Shown here: positions 52,583-60,875 of the stretch, one piece after another | Layout: each line of letters begins with the position of its first letter | How positions within the stretch are numbered: the first letter of the stretch is position 1 | NCBI GenBank assembly: GCA_050299835.1 | Contig: JBNKWP010000002.1 | Location: forward strand, 186,001 to 250,000 | Reading direction: 5' to 3' | From: JAJDOD01 sp050299835 | GTDB lineage: Bacteria; Pseudomonadota; Alphaproteobacteria; Rhodobacterales; Rhodobacteraceae | Length of the DNA stretch: 64,000 bases | Notes under the pieces: generated by a model | The model's input: only the letters and a program-made list of their open reading frames with translations | Databases searched by the model: none | Told to the model about the DNA's origin: nothing | Program-made: the position numbers and the translations under genes

Positions 52583-52690
52583 CCCGGTGTGAAACACCGG
52601 GCAGCGCCCGACCCGCCCCCGTTTCGCCGCAGGCGAACCTTCGGTTCGACGGCGGGCGCTTCGCACCCACCCTCGGGCCGGGCGCTGCCC
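52583..52690. repeat. Composite inverted-repeat element downstream of cysS
   Basis: A perfect hairpin, CCCGGTGT-GAA-ACACCGGG (52583-52601), is joined to a larger inverted repeat whose 17-nt arms (52599-52615 and 52674-52690, starting GGGCAGCGCCCG) match at 16 positions. The 58-bp interior holds further GC-rich stems such as CCTTCGG. It looks like a mobile or dispersed palindromic element, with a possible secondary role as cysS terminator. Confidence 0.6.
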
Positions 52691-52709
52691 TCTGTTCTGA
52701 GATCGACGG

Positions 52710-54140
52710 TCATTTCAGGGCCTCCAGTTTGGTGGGATCGAAACCTTCGGCAGGTAGCAACTCCACATCGTTCTTGCTCATGCGGATTTCTACGCCAGCC
52801 TCGACTAAACTCGCTTTCAATGCATCGACGACCGAAAAGTCTTTTGACTGCATTGCATCTTCTCGCGCGCGATACAGAGCATCACGCAGTGTGTTCAAGA
52901 CGTCGTGGCCTTCGCTCGCCCAAACTGGGATTGTATGCCCCAAGAGTCCAAGAAACTTCAAAGTTGCCCGAAGTGCCGGTGCATCCCCCGCGTGCGCGAG
53001 TTGATGAACTTCCGCCAAGGCTCCATGCGTATTCAAATCGTCTGCGAGTGCATCGACCGAGGGGCGATATGGCTCACCGTTATCCAAAGCGGTCGCGGCC
53101 AAGCGATACCATTTCCTCAGCGTCGCCTCCGCCTCCCGCGCCTTCGCCTCCGTCCAATCCATCGGCTTCCGGTAATGCGTACTCAAGAACACGAACCGGA
53201 TCACCTCTCCCGGCACCTTCCAGCCACCGGACCAGTTGCCGTCCAGCAAATCCCGCACGGTAAAGAAGTTCCCCAAGGACTTGGACATCTTCTTCCCCTC
53301 GACCTGCAGCATCTCGTTATGCATCCAGAGATTGGCGAACCCGTGGCCTGAGCATTTCGACTGCGCGATCTCGTTCTCATGATGCGGAAACTGCAAATCG
53401 TTCCCGCCCCCGTGAATGTCGAACCGCCCCTCATGCTTCGGGTCGAACTTGCCCAGCAACTCGTAAGCCATCGCCGAGCACTCGATATGCCACCCCGGAC
53501 GCCCACGACCCCAGGGCGACGGCCACCCCGGCAGATCGTCCGAGGACGGCTTCCACAGCACGAAATCCATCGGGTCTTCCTTGTAGGGCGCAACCTCCAC
53601 CCGCGCGCCCGCGATCATGTCATCGACCGTCCGCCCCGACAGCGCGCCATACTCGGCATAAGACCGCACCCGGAACAGCACATGCCCCTCCGCCGCATAG
53701 GCGTGCCCCTTGGCAATCAGTCCCTCGATCATCGCGATCATGTCGCCGATATGCGCCGTCGCCCGAGGCTCCTGCGTGGGCCGCAACGTCCCCAGAGCCT
53801 CCATATCCGCATGATACCAGCCGATGGTCTCATCCGTCCGCTCGGCAATCAGCGCCTCCAGAGACCCCTCGGCCCCCGCCTCCTTCCGCGCCAGCGCCGT
53901 GGCGTTGATCTTGTCATCCACATCCGTGAAGTTCCGCACGTAAGTCACGTGCTTCTCCCCATAGACATGGCGCAGAAGCCGGAACAGCGTGTCGAATACG
54001 ATGACAGGCCGGGCGTTCCCGATATGCGCCCGGTCATAGACCGTCGGCCCGCAGACATACATCCGCACATTGTCAGGGTCGATCGGGTCGAACCGCTCCT
54101 TGCGGCGCGTGGCGGTGTTGTAAAGCGTGATCTCGGTCAT
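52710..54140 (-). CDS. cysS: Cysteinyl-tRNA synthetase
   Basis: CysRS charges tRNA-Cys. The 476-residue class I synthetase has zinc ligand C30 in MYVCGPTVYDRAHIGNARP with the HIGN form of the HIGH motif, FTDVDDKIN, GWHIECSAM, GGNDLQFPHHENEIAQ, and the KMSKS loop in GKKMSKSLGN. Length and motif order are canonical. The downstream gap to cimA is occupied by repeat elements. Confidence 0.97.
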   Translation of the reverse strand: MTEITLYNTATRRKERFDPIDPDNVRMYVCGPTVYDRAHIGNARPVIVFDTLFRLLRHVYGEKHVTYVRNFTDVDDKINATALARKEAGAEGSLEALIAERTDETIGWYHADMEALGTLRPTQEPRATAHIGDMIAMIEGLIAKGHAYAAEGHVLFRVRSYAEYGALSGRTVDDMIAGARVEVAPYKEDPMDFVLWKPSSDDLPGWPSPWGRGRPGWHIECSAMAYELLGKFDPKHEGRFDIHGGGNDLQFPHHENEIAQSKCSGHGFANLWMHNEMLQVEGKKMSKSLGNFFTVRDLLDGNWSGGWKVPGEVIRFVFLSTHYRKPMDWTEAKAREAEATLRKWYRLAATALDNGEPYRPSVDALADDLNTHGALAEVHQLAHAGDAPALRATLKFLGLLGHTIPVWASEGHDVLNTLRDALYRAREDAMQSKDFSVVDALKASLVEAGVEIRMSKNDVELLPAEGFDPTKLEALK

Positions 54141-54302
54141 GAACTCAGCCCTTCAGGCACGGGGTTTCCCGCGCGGGACATAGCTTGGTCATGTTGGAGA
54201 GAAAAGAGGACCGGCCCGCGCGACAGATGTCAGCGGATAATGCAGCAGGTGATGATCGCGGCACGGGTCATGGCACGCGTGATACACCGCACCGCGCCGT
54301 TT

Positions 54303-54777
54303 TCAAAGTTTTTTTCGTATCTTGCCGGAAGCCTCTGCCTCCCGAAAGCGCGCCTCCCACGCCTCCGACATTCCATCGGCCAGCTTCTTCACACCGATCT
54401 CCACCCCATCGGCACGGCCCGCGTCAACTTCCAGTGCAACCAGAACACGCCGCAGCGCCGCTGTGGGATCACGGGACAGATCGTCATAGCTCAGAGCCAA
54501 AGCGCCGATTCCCTCCGCCGCGAACCACGCCCGCCAGCGTCGGTCATAGCCCTCGAAGATTTCTTTCCAGGCACCAATCGCCTCGCCATCGAAACGCGGC
54601 TCCCCTGGCGGTGCCAGCCGCTCGATCTCGCGCCCGTCGGGCGCCATGTGCCACAAACCCGTCTGGCTCGCCCGCACATAGGACACCGCCTGCGCCACCT
54701 TGTCCCCGCGCGAAAGATGGATGAACAGCGTCGCTCCGGGGCGCTGTGCAAAGGATATAGGACTGGAACCTCGGCAT
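54303..54777 (-). pseudogene. Stf0-type sulfotransferase remnant with internal out-of-frame deletion
   Basis: An ATG at 54777 opens with MPRFQSYILCTAPRS, the PAPS-binding N-terminus of Stf0 sulfotransferases, then runs into nonsense. In the next frame, starting in the same codons, ATLFIHLSRGDKVAQAVS continues into the normal C-terminal half (VRASQTGLWHMAPDGREIE and on, ending RFREAEASGKIRKKL). The junction, around the AGCGACG at about 54732, lacks roughly 80-90 codons that the family has between these parts. The gene is thus inactivated by a deletion that also shifts the frame. Read intact it would be about 245 aa. Confidence 0.75.
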
Positions 54778-54880
54778 ATTCGCTCCTATCCGAACTCCCG
54801 GACACCTATCACGCAACGTGAACCGCCTCGCCACAAAACGTGGTTTGACATGGGGACAGTCACCAAGGCCCACTCATCCC

Positions 54881-56059
54881 ATGAAACTTGCTACCCGCAT
54901 CGAAACCCTGACCGGCGGCGGCTCCGACGGCTGGGACCTTTACCGCAAGGCCCGCGCGCTGAAAGCGGCGGGCTTTGAGATCACCGAACTCACCATCGGC
55001 GAACACGACTGCCGGACCGAGCCGGAAATCCTCGACGCCATGCACGCCGCGGCAAAAGGCGGCCACACCGGCTACGCCACCCTCCCCGGCACTGACACGC
55101 TCCGCGACACCGTCGCTCGACGCGTGACAGACCGCACCGGCGTCAAAACCACCCGCGCCAACGTCGTCATCGTCCCCGGCGGTCAGGCCGGCCTCTTCGC
55201 CGCACATGTCGCCACCTGCGATCCCGGAGACACCGCGCTTTTCATCGACCCCTACTATGCCACCTATCCTGGCACGATCCGTGGCGCGGGCGCGGTCCCG
55301 CGTGCGGTTCCCGCCCACGCCGAAAACGGCTTCCAGCCCGACCCCGCCGACCTCGCCGCCGCCGCTCCTGGCGCAAGCTCGCTTCTGATCAATTCACCCA
55401 ACAACCCCACCGGCGTCCTCTACACAAGCGACACCATCGAAGGCATCGCCCGCGTCACACGCGACCACGACCTCTGGCTGATCTCGGACGAGGTCTACGA
55501 CACGCAAGTATGGCAGGGCACCCATCTCTCCCCCCGCCAGTTGCCCGGCATGGAGGACCGAACCCTCGTCATCGGCTCGCTCTCAAAATCCCACGCCATG
55601 ACCGGCTCCCGCCTCGGCTGGATCGTCGGCCCAGAGACGGCCATCGCCCACATCATCAACCTGACCACCCACACCACCTACGGCGTCCCCGGCTTCATCC
55701 AGGACGCGGGCGAATACGCCCTGAAACAAGGCCCGGAACTGGAAGACCGCATCGCCGCCCCTTTCCGCCGCCGCCATGCCGAGGCCACGCGCCGCCTCAA
55801 AGCCCGGGGCATCGCCATCGTCCCGTCGGCGGCGTCGATGTATCTGATGGCCGATATCCGCCCCACCGGCATGACAGGCGAAGACTTCGCCCTGCGACTT
55901 CTGGACACCCACCACATCGCCGTCATGCCCGGCGAAAGCTTCGGGCAGGCCGCCTCCGGCCACATCCGCATCGCGCTCACAGTGGAGGACGACCGCCTTT
56001 ACGCAGCCCTCGACACGCTCGCCGACGCTTGTGATCAGCTTATCGCGGAAGCCGCGTGA
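54881..56059 (+). CDS. Pyridoxal-phosphate aminotransferase (class I/II)
   Basis: The 392-residue fold-type I enzyme shows LTIGEHDCRTEPEILDAM, SPNNPTGVLY, WLISDEVYDTQVW, the PLP lysine in IGSLSKSHAMTGSRLGW, and a C-terminal GHIRIAL. These fit the aspartate/alanine aminotransferase group (subgroup I gamma); the amino acid substrate is not clear. The ATG at 54881 was chosen because family similarity starts there. It is divergent from the sulfotransferase remnant and 53 nt before ada. Confidence 0.88.
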   Translation: MKLATRIETLTGGGSDGWDLYRKARALKAAGFEITELTIGEHDCRTEPEILDAMHAAAKGGHTGYATLPGTDTLRDTVARRVTDRTGVKTTRANVVIVPGGQAGLFAAHVATCDPGDTALFIDPYYATYPGTIRGAGAVPRAVPAHAENGFQPDPADLAAAAPGASSLLINSPNNPTGVLYTSDTIEGIARVTRDHDLWLISDEVYDTQVWQGTHLSPRQLPGMEDRTLVIGSLSKSHAMTGSRLGWIVGPETAIAHIINLTTHTTYGVPGFIQDAGEYALKQGPELEDRIAAPFRRRHAEATRRLKARGIAIVPSAASMYLMADIRPTGMTGEDFALRLLDTHHIAVMPGESFGQAASGHIRIALTVEDDRLYAALDTLADACDQLIAEAA

Positions 56060-56112
56060 TCCCTGCCCGATTTCCGGCTGCGCGCGCCCCCGCGACGGGC
56101 TAAGACTCCCCC

Positions 56113-57165
56113 ATGCTCTTCGCCCTGCCAGACGATAACACGCTCTACGACGCCCTCCTCGCCCGCGATCCCCGGCTCGACGGACAGGCCTTCGTGGGCG
56201 TTACCTCCACCGGCATCTTCTGCCGCCTCACCTGCCCGGCCCGGAAACCGCTCCGCAAAAACTGCCGCTTCTTCGCCACCGCCGCCGAATGCGTCGAAGC
56301 CGGGTTCCGCCCCTGCAAACGCTGCCACCCGCTGCCCGACGGCGACCCGCTCATCGCCGACCTGCTCGCCCGGCTCGAGGCCGAACCGGAGCGCCGCTGG
56401 AGCGAAGCCGATCTAACCGCTCTCGGCCATGACCCTTCCACCGTCCGCCGCGTCTTCAAACGCGCCCTCGGCACCACCTTCCTGGAAATCGCCCGCCAGC
56501 GCCGCATCGCCCTTGGCCTCACCACGCTGGCCAGCGGAGAGAAGGTGATCGGCGCCCAGATCGACGCCGGGTTCGACAGCCCGTCTGCCTTCCGCGAGGC
56601 CTTCGCAGGCTATCTCGGCCTGCCTCCCGGAGCCTTCAAGCCCGACGCGATCCTCCACGCCGACTGGATCGAAACACCCCTCGGCCCGATGGTCGCCGTC
56701 GCCGACGCCCGCGCCCTCCACCTCCTCGAATTCGTCGGCCGCAAAGCCTTGCCCGCAGAACTCCGCATCCTCCACGCCGCCGCCAGGGGCCGCATCGGCT
56801 TCGGACGACCCGCCCCCATCGAACAGGCCGCCCGCGACCTCGACGCCTATTTCACAGGACGATCCGCCCGCTTCTCCACCCCGCTCGCCCCCGGCGGCAC
56901 ACCTTTCGAGCAAACCGTCTGGACCGCCCTGCAAAACATCCCGCCGGGCGAAACCACCAGCTATGGCGCCCTCGCCCAAACCATTGGCCACCCGACCGCC
57001 GCCCGCGCCGTCGCCCGAGCCAACGGCAAAAACCGCATCGCGCTCCTGATCCCCTGCCACCGCGTCATCGGCGCGGACGGATCGCTCACCGGCTATGGCG
57101 GCGGGCTCTGGCGCAAGGAACGTCTCATCGCCATCGAACGGCAATTCAGAAAGGCCCCGTCATGA
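56113..57165 (+). CDS. ada: Ada: DNA alkylation-response regulator and O6-methylguanine methyltransferase
   Basis: Ada both repairs methylated DNA and activates its own regulon once methylated. The 350-residue protein has the N-terminal zinc site with C37, C41, C68 and C71 (IFCRLTCPAR and FRPCKRCHP), an AraC-type HTH in the middle (about 85-175), and a C-terminal methyltransferase domain with the acceptor cysteine in IPCHRVIG. All key cysteines are present, so both functions are likely intact. It overlaps the next gene by 4 nt (ATGA). Confidence 0.95.
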   Translation: MLFALPDDNTLYDALLARDPRLDGQAFVGVTSTGIFCRLTCPARKPLRKNCRFFATAAECVEAGFRPCKRCHPLPDGDPLIADLLARLEAEPERRWSEADLTALGHDPSTVRRVFKRALGTTFLEIARQRRIALGLTTLASGEKVIGAQIDAGFDSPSAFREAFAGYLGLPPGAFKPDAILHADWIETPLGPMVAVADARALHLLEFVGRKALPAELRILHAAARGRIGFGRPAPIEQAARDLDAYFTGRSARFSTPLAPGGTPFEQTVWTALQNIPPGETTSYGALAQTIGHPTAARAVARANGKNRIALLIPCHRVIGADGSLTGYGGGLWRKERLIAIERQFRKAPS

Positions 57166-57959
57166 CCAGCTTCCGCGATCTCCACAAACCGGGCGACCCC
57201 TTCATCCTCGCCAATGCCTGGGACGCAGGCTCGGCCAAGATGCTTGCCGCGCTCGGCGCAGAAGCCATCGCAACCTCGTCGGCCGCCCATGCCTTCACCC
57301 TCGGTCGCCCCGATGGTGGCCATGTCACCCGCGACGAAGCCCTGACCCACGCTCAGGACCTCATCGCAGCGGTCAATGTCCCGGTCTCAGGCGATTTCGA
57401 GAACGGCTTCGGCCACGCGCCCGAGGAGTGCGCCGAAACCGTCCGCCTCTCCGCCGAAGTGGGCCTCGCCGGTATCTGCATCGAAGACGCCGCCCTTCCT
57501 GACGACAAGTCTTATCCGTTCGAAGACGCCGTCGAGCGCATCCGGGCCGCCGCCGCCGCCGCCCGCGCCTTGCCACAGGATTTCGTCCTTGTCGCCCGCG
57601 CAGACGGGGTGATGAACGGCCATTACGACATCGAAGAGGCCATCCGCCGCATTCAGGCCTTCGACGAGGCCGGAGCAGATTGCCTCTACGTGCCGCTCCC
57701 GAAAACCATGGACGATCTTGAACGGGTCATCTCGTCCACGTCAAAACCCGTCAATGTCCTGGTCGCGGGACCCTATTCCGCCTACAGCCGCGACCACTAC
57801 GCAAAGATGGGAGCCGCACGCCTGTCGCTCGGCTCGGCATTGGCCCGTGTCACCCACAAGGCAATCCTGGACGCGAGCCGGGCCATGTTCGGAAATGGTG
57901 ACTTCTCGCCGCTCGGACAAAGCGCACCGGGCAGCGAGATCGACAAGCTATTGATGTGA
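57162..57959 (+). CDS. Isocitrate lyase / PEP mutase family protein
   Basis: The 265-residue TIM-barrel protein has ILANAWDAGSAKMLAALGAE, GDFENGFGHAPEECAETV, and GICIEDAALPDD, in the form seen in the oxaloacetate-decarboxylase/2-methylisocitrate-lyase-like group. It lacks the KKCGH motif of true isocitrate lyases. The C-C or P-C bond substrate is not known. Translational coupling to ada by an ATGA overlap might mean co-induction by alkylation damage, which is inference. Confidence 0.85.
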   Translation: MTSFRDLHKPGDPFILANAWDAGSAKMLAALGAEAIATSSAAHAFTLGRPDGGHVTRDEALTHAQDLIAAVNVPVSGDFENGFGHAPEECAETVRLSAEVGLAGICIEDAALPDDKSYPFEDAVERIRAAAAAARALPQDFVLVARADGVMNGHYDIEEAIRRIQAFDEAGADCLYVPLPKTMDDLERVISSTSKPVNVLVAGPYSAYSRDHYAKMGAARLSLGSALARVTHKAILDASRAMFGNGDFSPLGQSAPGSEIDKLLM

Positions 57960-57961
57960 CG

Positions 57962-58570
57962 TCAGGCGGAAGGGCGCTTCAGTCGTCTCACGATACCGAA
58001 GCCAAGAAGACCAGCCAGCAAAAATCCTGCCGAGGCGGGAAGTGGCACTTCAACCAATCTGTGCTCCACGTTCTCGAGGGAAAACCGCACGCCGCTGTAA
58101 TAATGCACGCCATCCTCGTCGAACGTGTAGTCGGTTCCGAAGAAATAGGTTCCCGCACCGAAATCGAACCTCGACCCCACGACCGAGGACCAGGTGAAAT
58201 CCACGACGCCCGCCGGTCCAACCGGCAGCCCACCAAAAAACAACTCGGTGGAGAACAGGCAATCGCGCCCGCCAAGTGAGCAGGACGCGCTCTCCAGCAG
58301 GCCATCCGAACTTGTCAGGATGATCTTGCCGGACACCGTGTCGGAAAGCGCGAGTCCGTGCATGAGATCGTCGGCCTGCCAGCCGGAAAATGAACCGAAT
58401 TTCTCGGGGCAAGCGGATTCCAAGCTGACATACTCGCCGCAGAACGACGTTCCCGACGTCAGCGTCGCATCAAAGGTAAAAACCTCGCGCGTCACCGTCG
58501 CGGCATCTGCGCCAAGGGTTCCAGTAAAGATAGCAAGTGCCGCTGCAGGCACGAATAACAGAGAACGCAT
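57962..58570 (-). CDS. VPLPA-CTERM surface protein
   Basis: From the ATG at 58570 (GGAGGGGGAAG upstream) the 202-residue product has a signal peptide, LLFVPAAALAIFTGTLGADA, and a beta-rich middle with four cysteines. The C-terminal sorting signal is VPLPASAGFLLAGLLGFG followed by an arginine cluster. This is the VPLPA variant of PEP-CTERM, recognised by an exosortase and probably linked to exopolysaccharide or biofilm. No exosortase gene is in this window. The frame can extend to 58657 but that part lacks a signal peptide. Confidence 0.85.
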   Translation of the reverse strand: MRSLLFVPAAALAIFTGTLGADAATVTREVFTFDATLTSGTSFCGEYVSLESACPEKFGSFSGWQADDLMHGLALSDTVSGKIILTSSDGLLESASCSLGGRDCLFSTELFFGGLPVGPAGVVDFTWSSVVGSRFDFGAGTYFFGTDYTFDEDGVHYYSGVRFSLENVEHRLVEVPLPASAGFLLAGLLGFGIVRRLKRPSA

Positions 58571-58674
58571 ACGCTTCCCCCTCCGAAACAGACCCCCGCC
58601 AATATTGGGATCACCGAACCGTGTGCAGGTCAAGCGCCGCCTGCGACATCCGCGCATTTCCGCCGAAAGTGTTG

Positions 58675-58689
58675 TTAATGAAGTATTAA
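58675..58689. promoter_or_regulatory. Candidate CtrA-binding box, perfect TTAA-N7-TTAA
   Basis: TTAATGAAGTATTAA matches the CtrA full-site consensus exactly, and two more TTAA tetramers follow at 58690-58693 and 58696-58699. The site is 105 nt upstream of the VPLPA-CTERM start (minus strand) and about 300 nt upstream of typA (plus strand), so the surface protein gene is the likelier target. Confidence 0.5.
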
Positions 58690-58734
58690 TTAAGGTTAAG
58701 GCAAGCCACCGCTCGGAGCCGTTCGGAAGGAATT

Positions 58735-58785
58735 ACCGACCTATCCACCGACGTCATACCGACGTGATACCGACGTATTACCGAC
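58735..58785. repeat. Iteron-like array of five ACCGAC units at about 11-bp period
   Basis: ACCGAC starts at 58735, 58747, 58758, 58769 and 58780, spacings of 12, 11, 11 and 11 bp. The three central units share ACCGACGT followed by CAT, GAT or ATT. A period of one helical turn would put bound proteins on the same DNA face. The array lies between the CtrA box and typA. Confidence 0.65.
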
Positions 58786-58991
58786 GCCGCGATTTCGCGC
58801 CCAACGCCCTGTTTTCGCGCATTAACCACTGTCCGCCGTTGCGAAACCGGTCCGCATTCCGTGCGCCGCGTTCACATCTTTTCACATCTCCCGAAACTCG
58901 ACTGGAGCGCATGAGGCACACATCGGCGAAGCCCCCTTCCCATTCTCCCCGGAACCGGCTAGGCGGGCGCCAACGCAAAGGACCCTGTCCC

Positions 58992-60812
58992 ATGGACCTC
59001 AGAAACATCGCGATCATCGCCCATGTCGACCACGGCAAGACCACGCTGGTGGACGAACTTCTCAAGCAGTCCGGCGCGTTCCGGCAAGGCGAAGCCGTGG
59101 CCGAAAGAGCCATGGATTCCAATGACCTGGAACGCGAACGCGGCATCACAATTCTCGCCAAGGCGACCTCGGTTCTCTACAAGAACACCCGCATCAACAT
59201 CGTCGACACCCCCGGCCACGCCGATTTCGGCGGCGAGGTGGAACGCATCCTGTCGATGGTCGATGGCGTGGTCCTGCTGGTGGACGCCGCCGAAGGCCCG
59301 ATGCCGCAAACCAAGTTCGTGACCTCCAAGGCGCTGGCGCTCGGCCTGCGTCCCATTGTGGTCCTGAACAAGGTCGACAAGCCCGACGCCGAACCCGACC
59401 GCGCCCTCGACGAGGTCTTCGATCTCTTCGCCGCGCTTGACGCCGACGAAGACCAGCTCGACTTCCCCCACCTCTACGCCTCCGGCCGCGCCGGCTGGGC
59501 CGATGCCGACATGAACGGCCCCCGGAAAGACCTCTCGGCGCTGTTCGATCTGATCGTCCACCACGTCCCGCGTCCTCGCCAGCAGGCGCATAAGGATGAA
59601 GACTTCTCCATGCTCGCCACCACGCTTGCCGCCGACCCCTATCTCGGGCGCCTGCTCACTGGCCGCGTGGAAACCGGCAGATTGAAAACCGGCGCCACCG
59701 TCCAGGCGCTGTCCCGCACCGGTCAGAAGCTCGAACAGTTCAGGATCACCAAGATCCTCGCCTTCCGCGGCCTCGCCCAGCAACCCATCGAGGAAGCCGA
59801 AGCGGGTGACATCGTGTCAATCGCCGGCATGGCCAAGGCGACGGTGGCCGACACGATTGCCGCCCTTGCGGTCGAAGACGCGATCCCGTCGCAACCGATT
59901 GATCCGCCAACGATTTCTGTCACCTTCGGCATCAACGACAGCCCGCTCGCCGGCCGCGACGGCAAGAAAGTTCAGTCCCGCGTCATCCGCGACCGCCTCA
60001 TGAAGGAAGCCGAATCCAACGTGGCCATCCGCGTGAAAGACACCCCCGGCGGCGAGGCCTTCGAGGTCTCCGGGCGTGGCGAGCTACAGATGGGCGTCCT
60101 GATCGAGAACATGCGCCGCGAGGGCTTCGAACTTTCGATCTCCCGCCCCCGGGTCATCCTGCGCGAAATGGATGGCGAGACGCAGGAACCGATCGAGGAA
60201 GTCACCATCGACGTCGATGACGAATACACCGGCGCGGTGATCGAAAAACTCACCGGCCCCCGCAAGGGCGACCTGGTGGAAATGAAGCCCGCAGGCACGG
60301 CCAAGACCCGCATCACCGCCCATGTCCCCTCCCGCGGGCTCATCGGCTATCACGGTGAATTCCTGACCGATACACGCGGCACCGGCGTTCTGAACCGCGT
60401 CTTCCACGGCTGGGCCCCGCACAAGGGTGCCATCCCCGGACGCCGCGCGGGCGTGCTGATCTCGATGGAAGCCGGTGTGTCCGTCGCCTACGCGCTCTTC
60501 AACCTCGAAGACCGGGGCCGCATGTTCATCGGCGCGCAGGAACAAGTCTATCAAGGCATGATCATCGGCGAACACAGCCGCGACAACGACCTTGAAGTGA
60601 ACCCGCTCAAGGGCAAGAAGCTGACCAACGTCCGCGCTTCCGGCACCGACGAGGCGGTTCGCCTGACACCCCATGTCACCATGTCGCTGGAACAGGCCAT
60701 CGCCTATATCGACGACGACGAACTGGTCGAGGTCACGCCCAACGCCATCCGCCTCCGCAAGCGCCACCTCGACCCGCACGAGCGCAAACGCGCCTCGCGC
60801 AGCGCCGCCTGA
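58992..60812 (+). CDS. typA: Ribosome-associated GTPase TypA/BipA
   Basis: TypA/BipA is an EF-G-like GTPase that aids ribosome assembly and stress translation. From the ATG at 58992 the product is 606 aa with G1 IIAHVDHGKTTLVDELL, G2 ERGITI, G3 DTPGHADFGGEVERI, G4 NKVDKPDAEPD, then beta-barrel, EF-G-like domains and the BipA C-terminal domain (GVSVAYALFNLEDRGRMF, KLTNVRASGTDEAVRLTP). A frame open upstream to 58194 is non-coding extension across the divergent gene. Confidence 0.97.
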   Translation: MDLRNIAIIAHVDHGKTTLVDELLKQSGAFRQGEAVAERAMDSNDLERERGITILAKATSVLYKNTRINIVDTPGHADFGGEVERILSMVDGVVLLVDAAEGPMPQTKFVTSKALALGLRPIVVLNKVDKPDAEPDRALDEVFDLFAALDADEDQLDFPHLYASGRAGWADADMNGPRKDLSALFDLIVHHVPRPRQQAHKDEDFSMLATTLAADPYLGRLLTGRVETGRLKTGATVQALSRTGQKLEQFRITKILAFRGLAQQPIEEAEAGDIVSIAGMAKATVADTIAALAVEDAIPSQPIDPPTISVTFGINDSPLAGRDGKKVQSRVIRDRLMKEAESNVAIRVKDTPGGEAFEVSGRGELQMGVLIENMRREGFELSISRPRVILREMDGETQEPIEEVTIDVDDEYTGAVIEKLTGPRKGDLVEMKPAGTAKTRITAHVPSRGLIGYHGEFLTDTRGTGVLNRVFHGWAPHKGAIPGRRAGVLISMEAGVSVAYALFNLEDRGRMFIGAQEQVYQGMIIGEHSRDNDLEVNPLKGKKLTNVRASGTDEAVRLTPHVTMSLEQAIAYIDDDELVEVTPNAIRLRKRHLDPHERKRASRSAA

Positions 60813-60875
60813 GGGCTTGCGCAGCGCGGCAATGCGGCCTGCACGAAACGCATCGGAGAATCTGCGGATCAGTCG

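Larger units (their letters stand above)
58571..58991. other. 421-bp divergent intergenic region with CtrA box and iterons
   Basis: The interval between the VPLPA-CTERM and typA start codons contains no convincing gene. It holds an AT-rich stretch with a perfect CtrA box (58675-58689), five 6-bp ACCGAC cores at near 11-bp spacing (58735-58785), and a later TTCACATC(T) direct duplication at about 58871-58888. Frames crossing it are read-through extensions of typA. Confidence 0.5.

Noticed and set aside
58194..58991. A long N-terminal extension of typA
   Set aside because: The extension would overlap the VPLPA-CTERM gene, the CtrA box and the iteron array; TypA family length starts at 58992.
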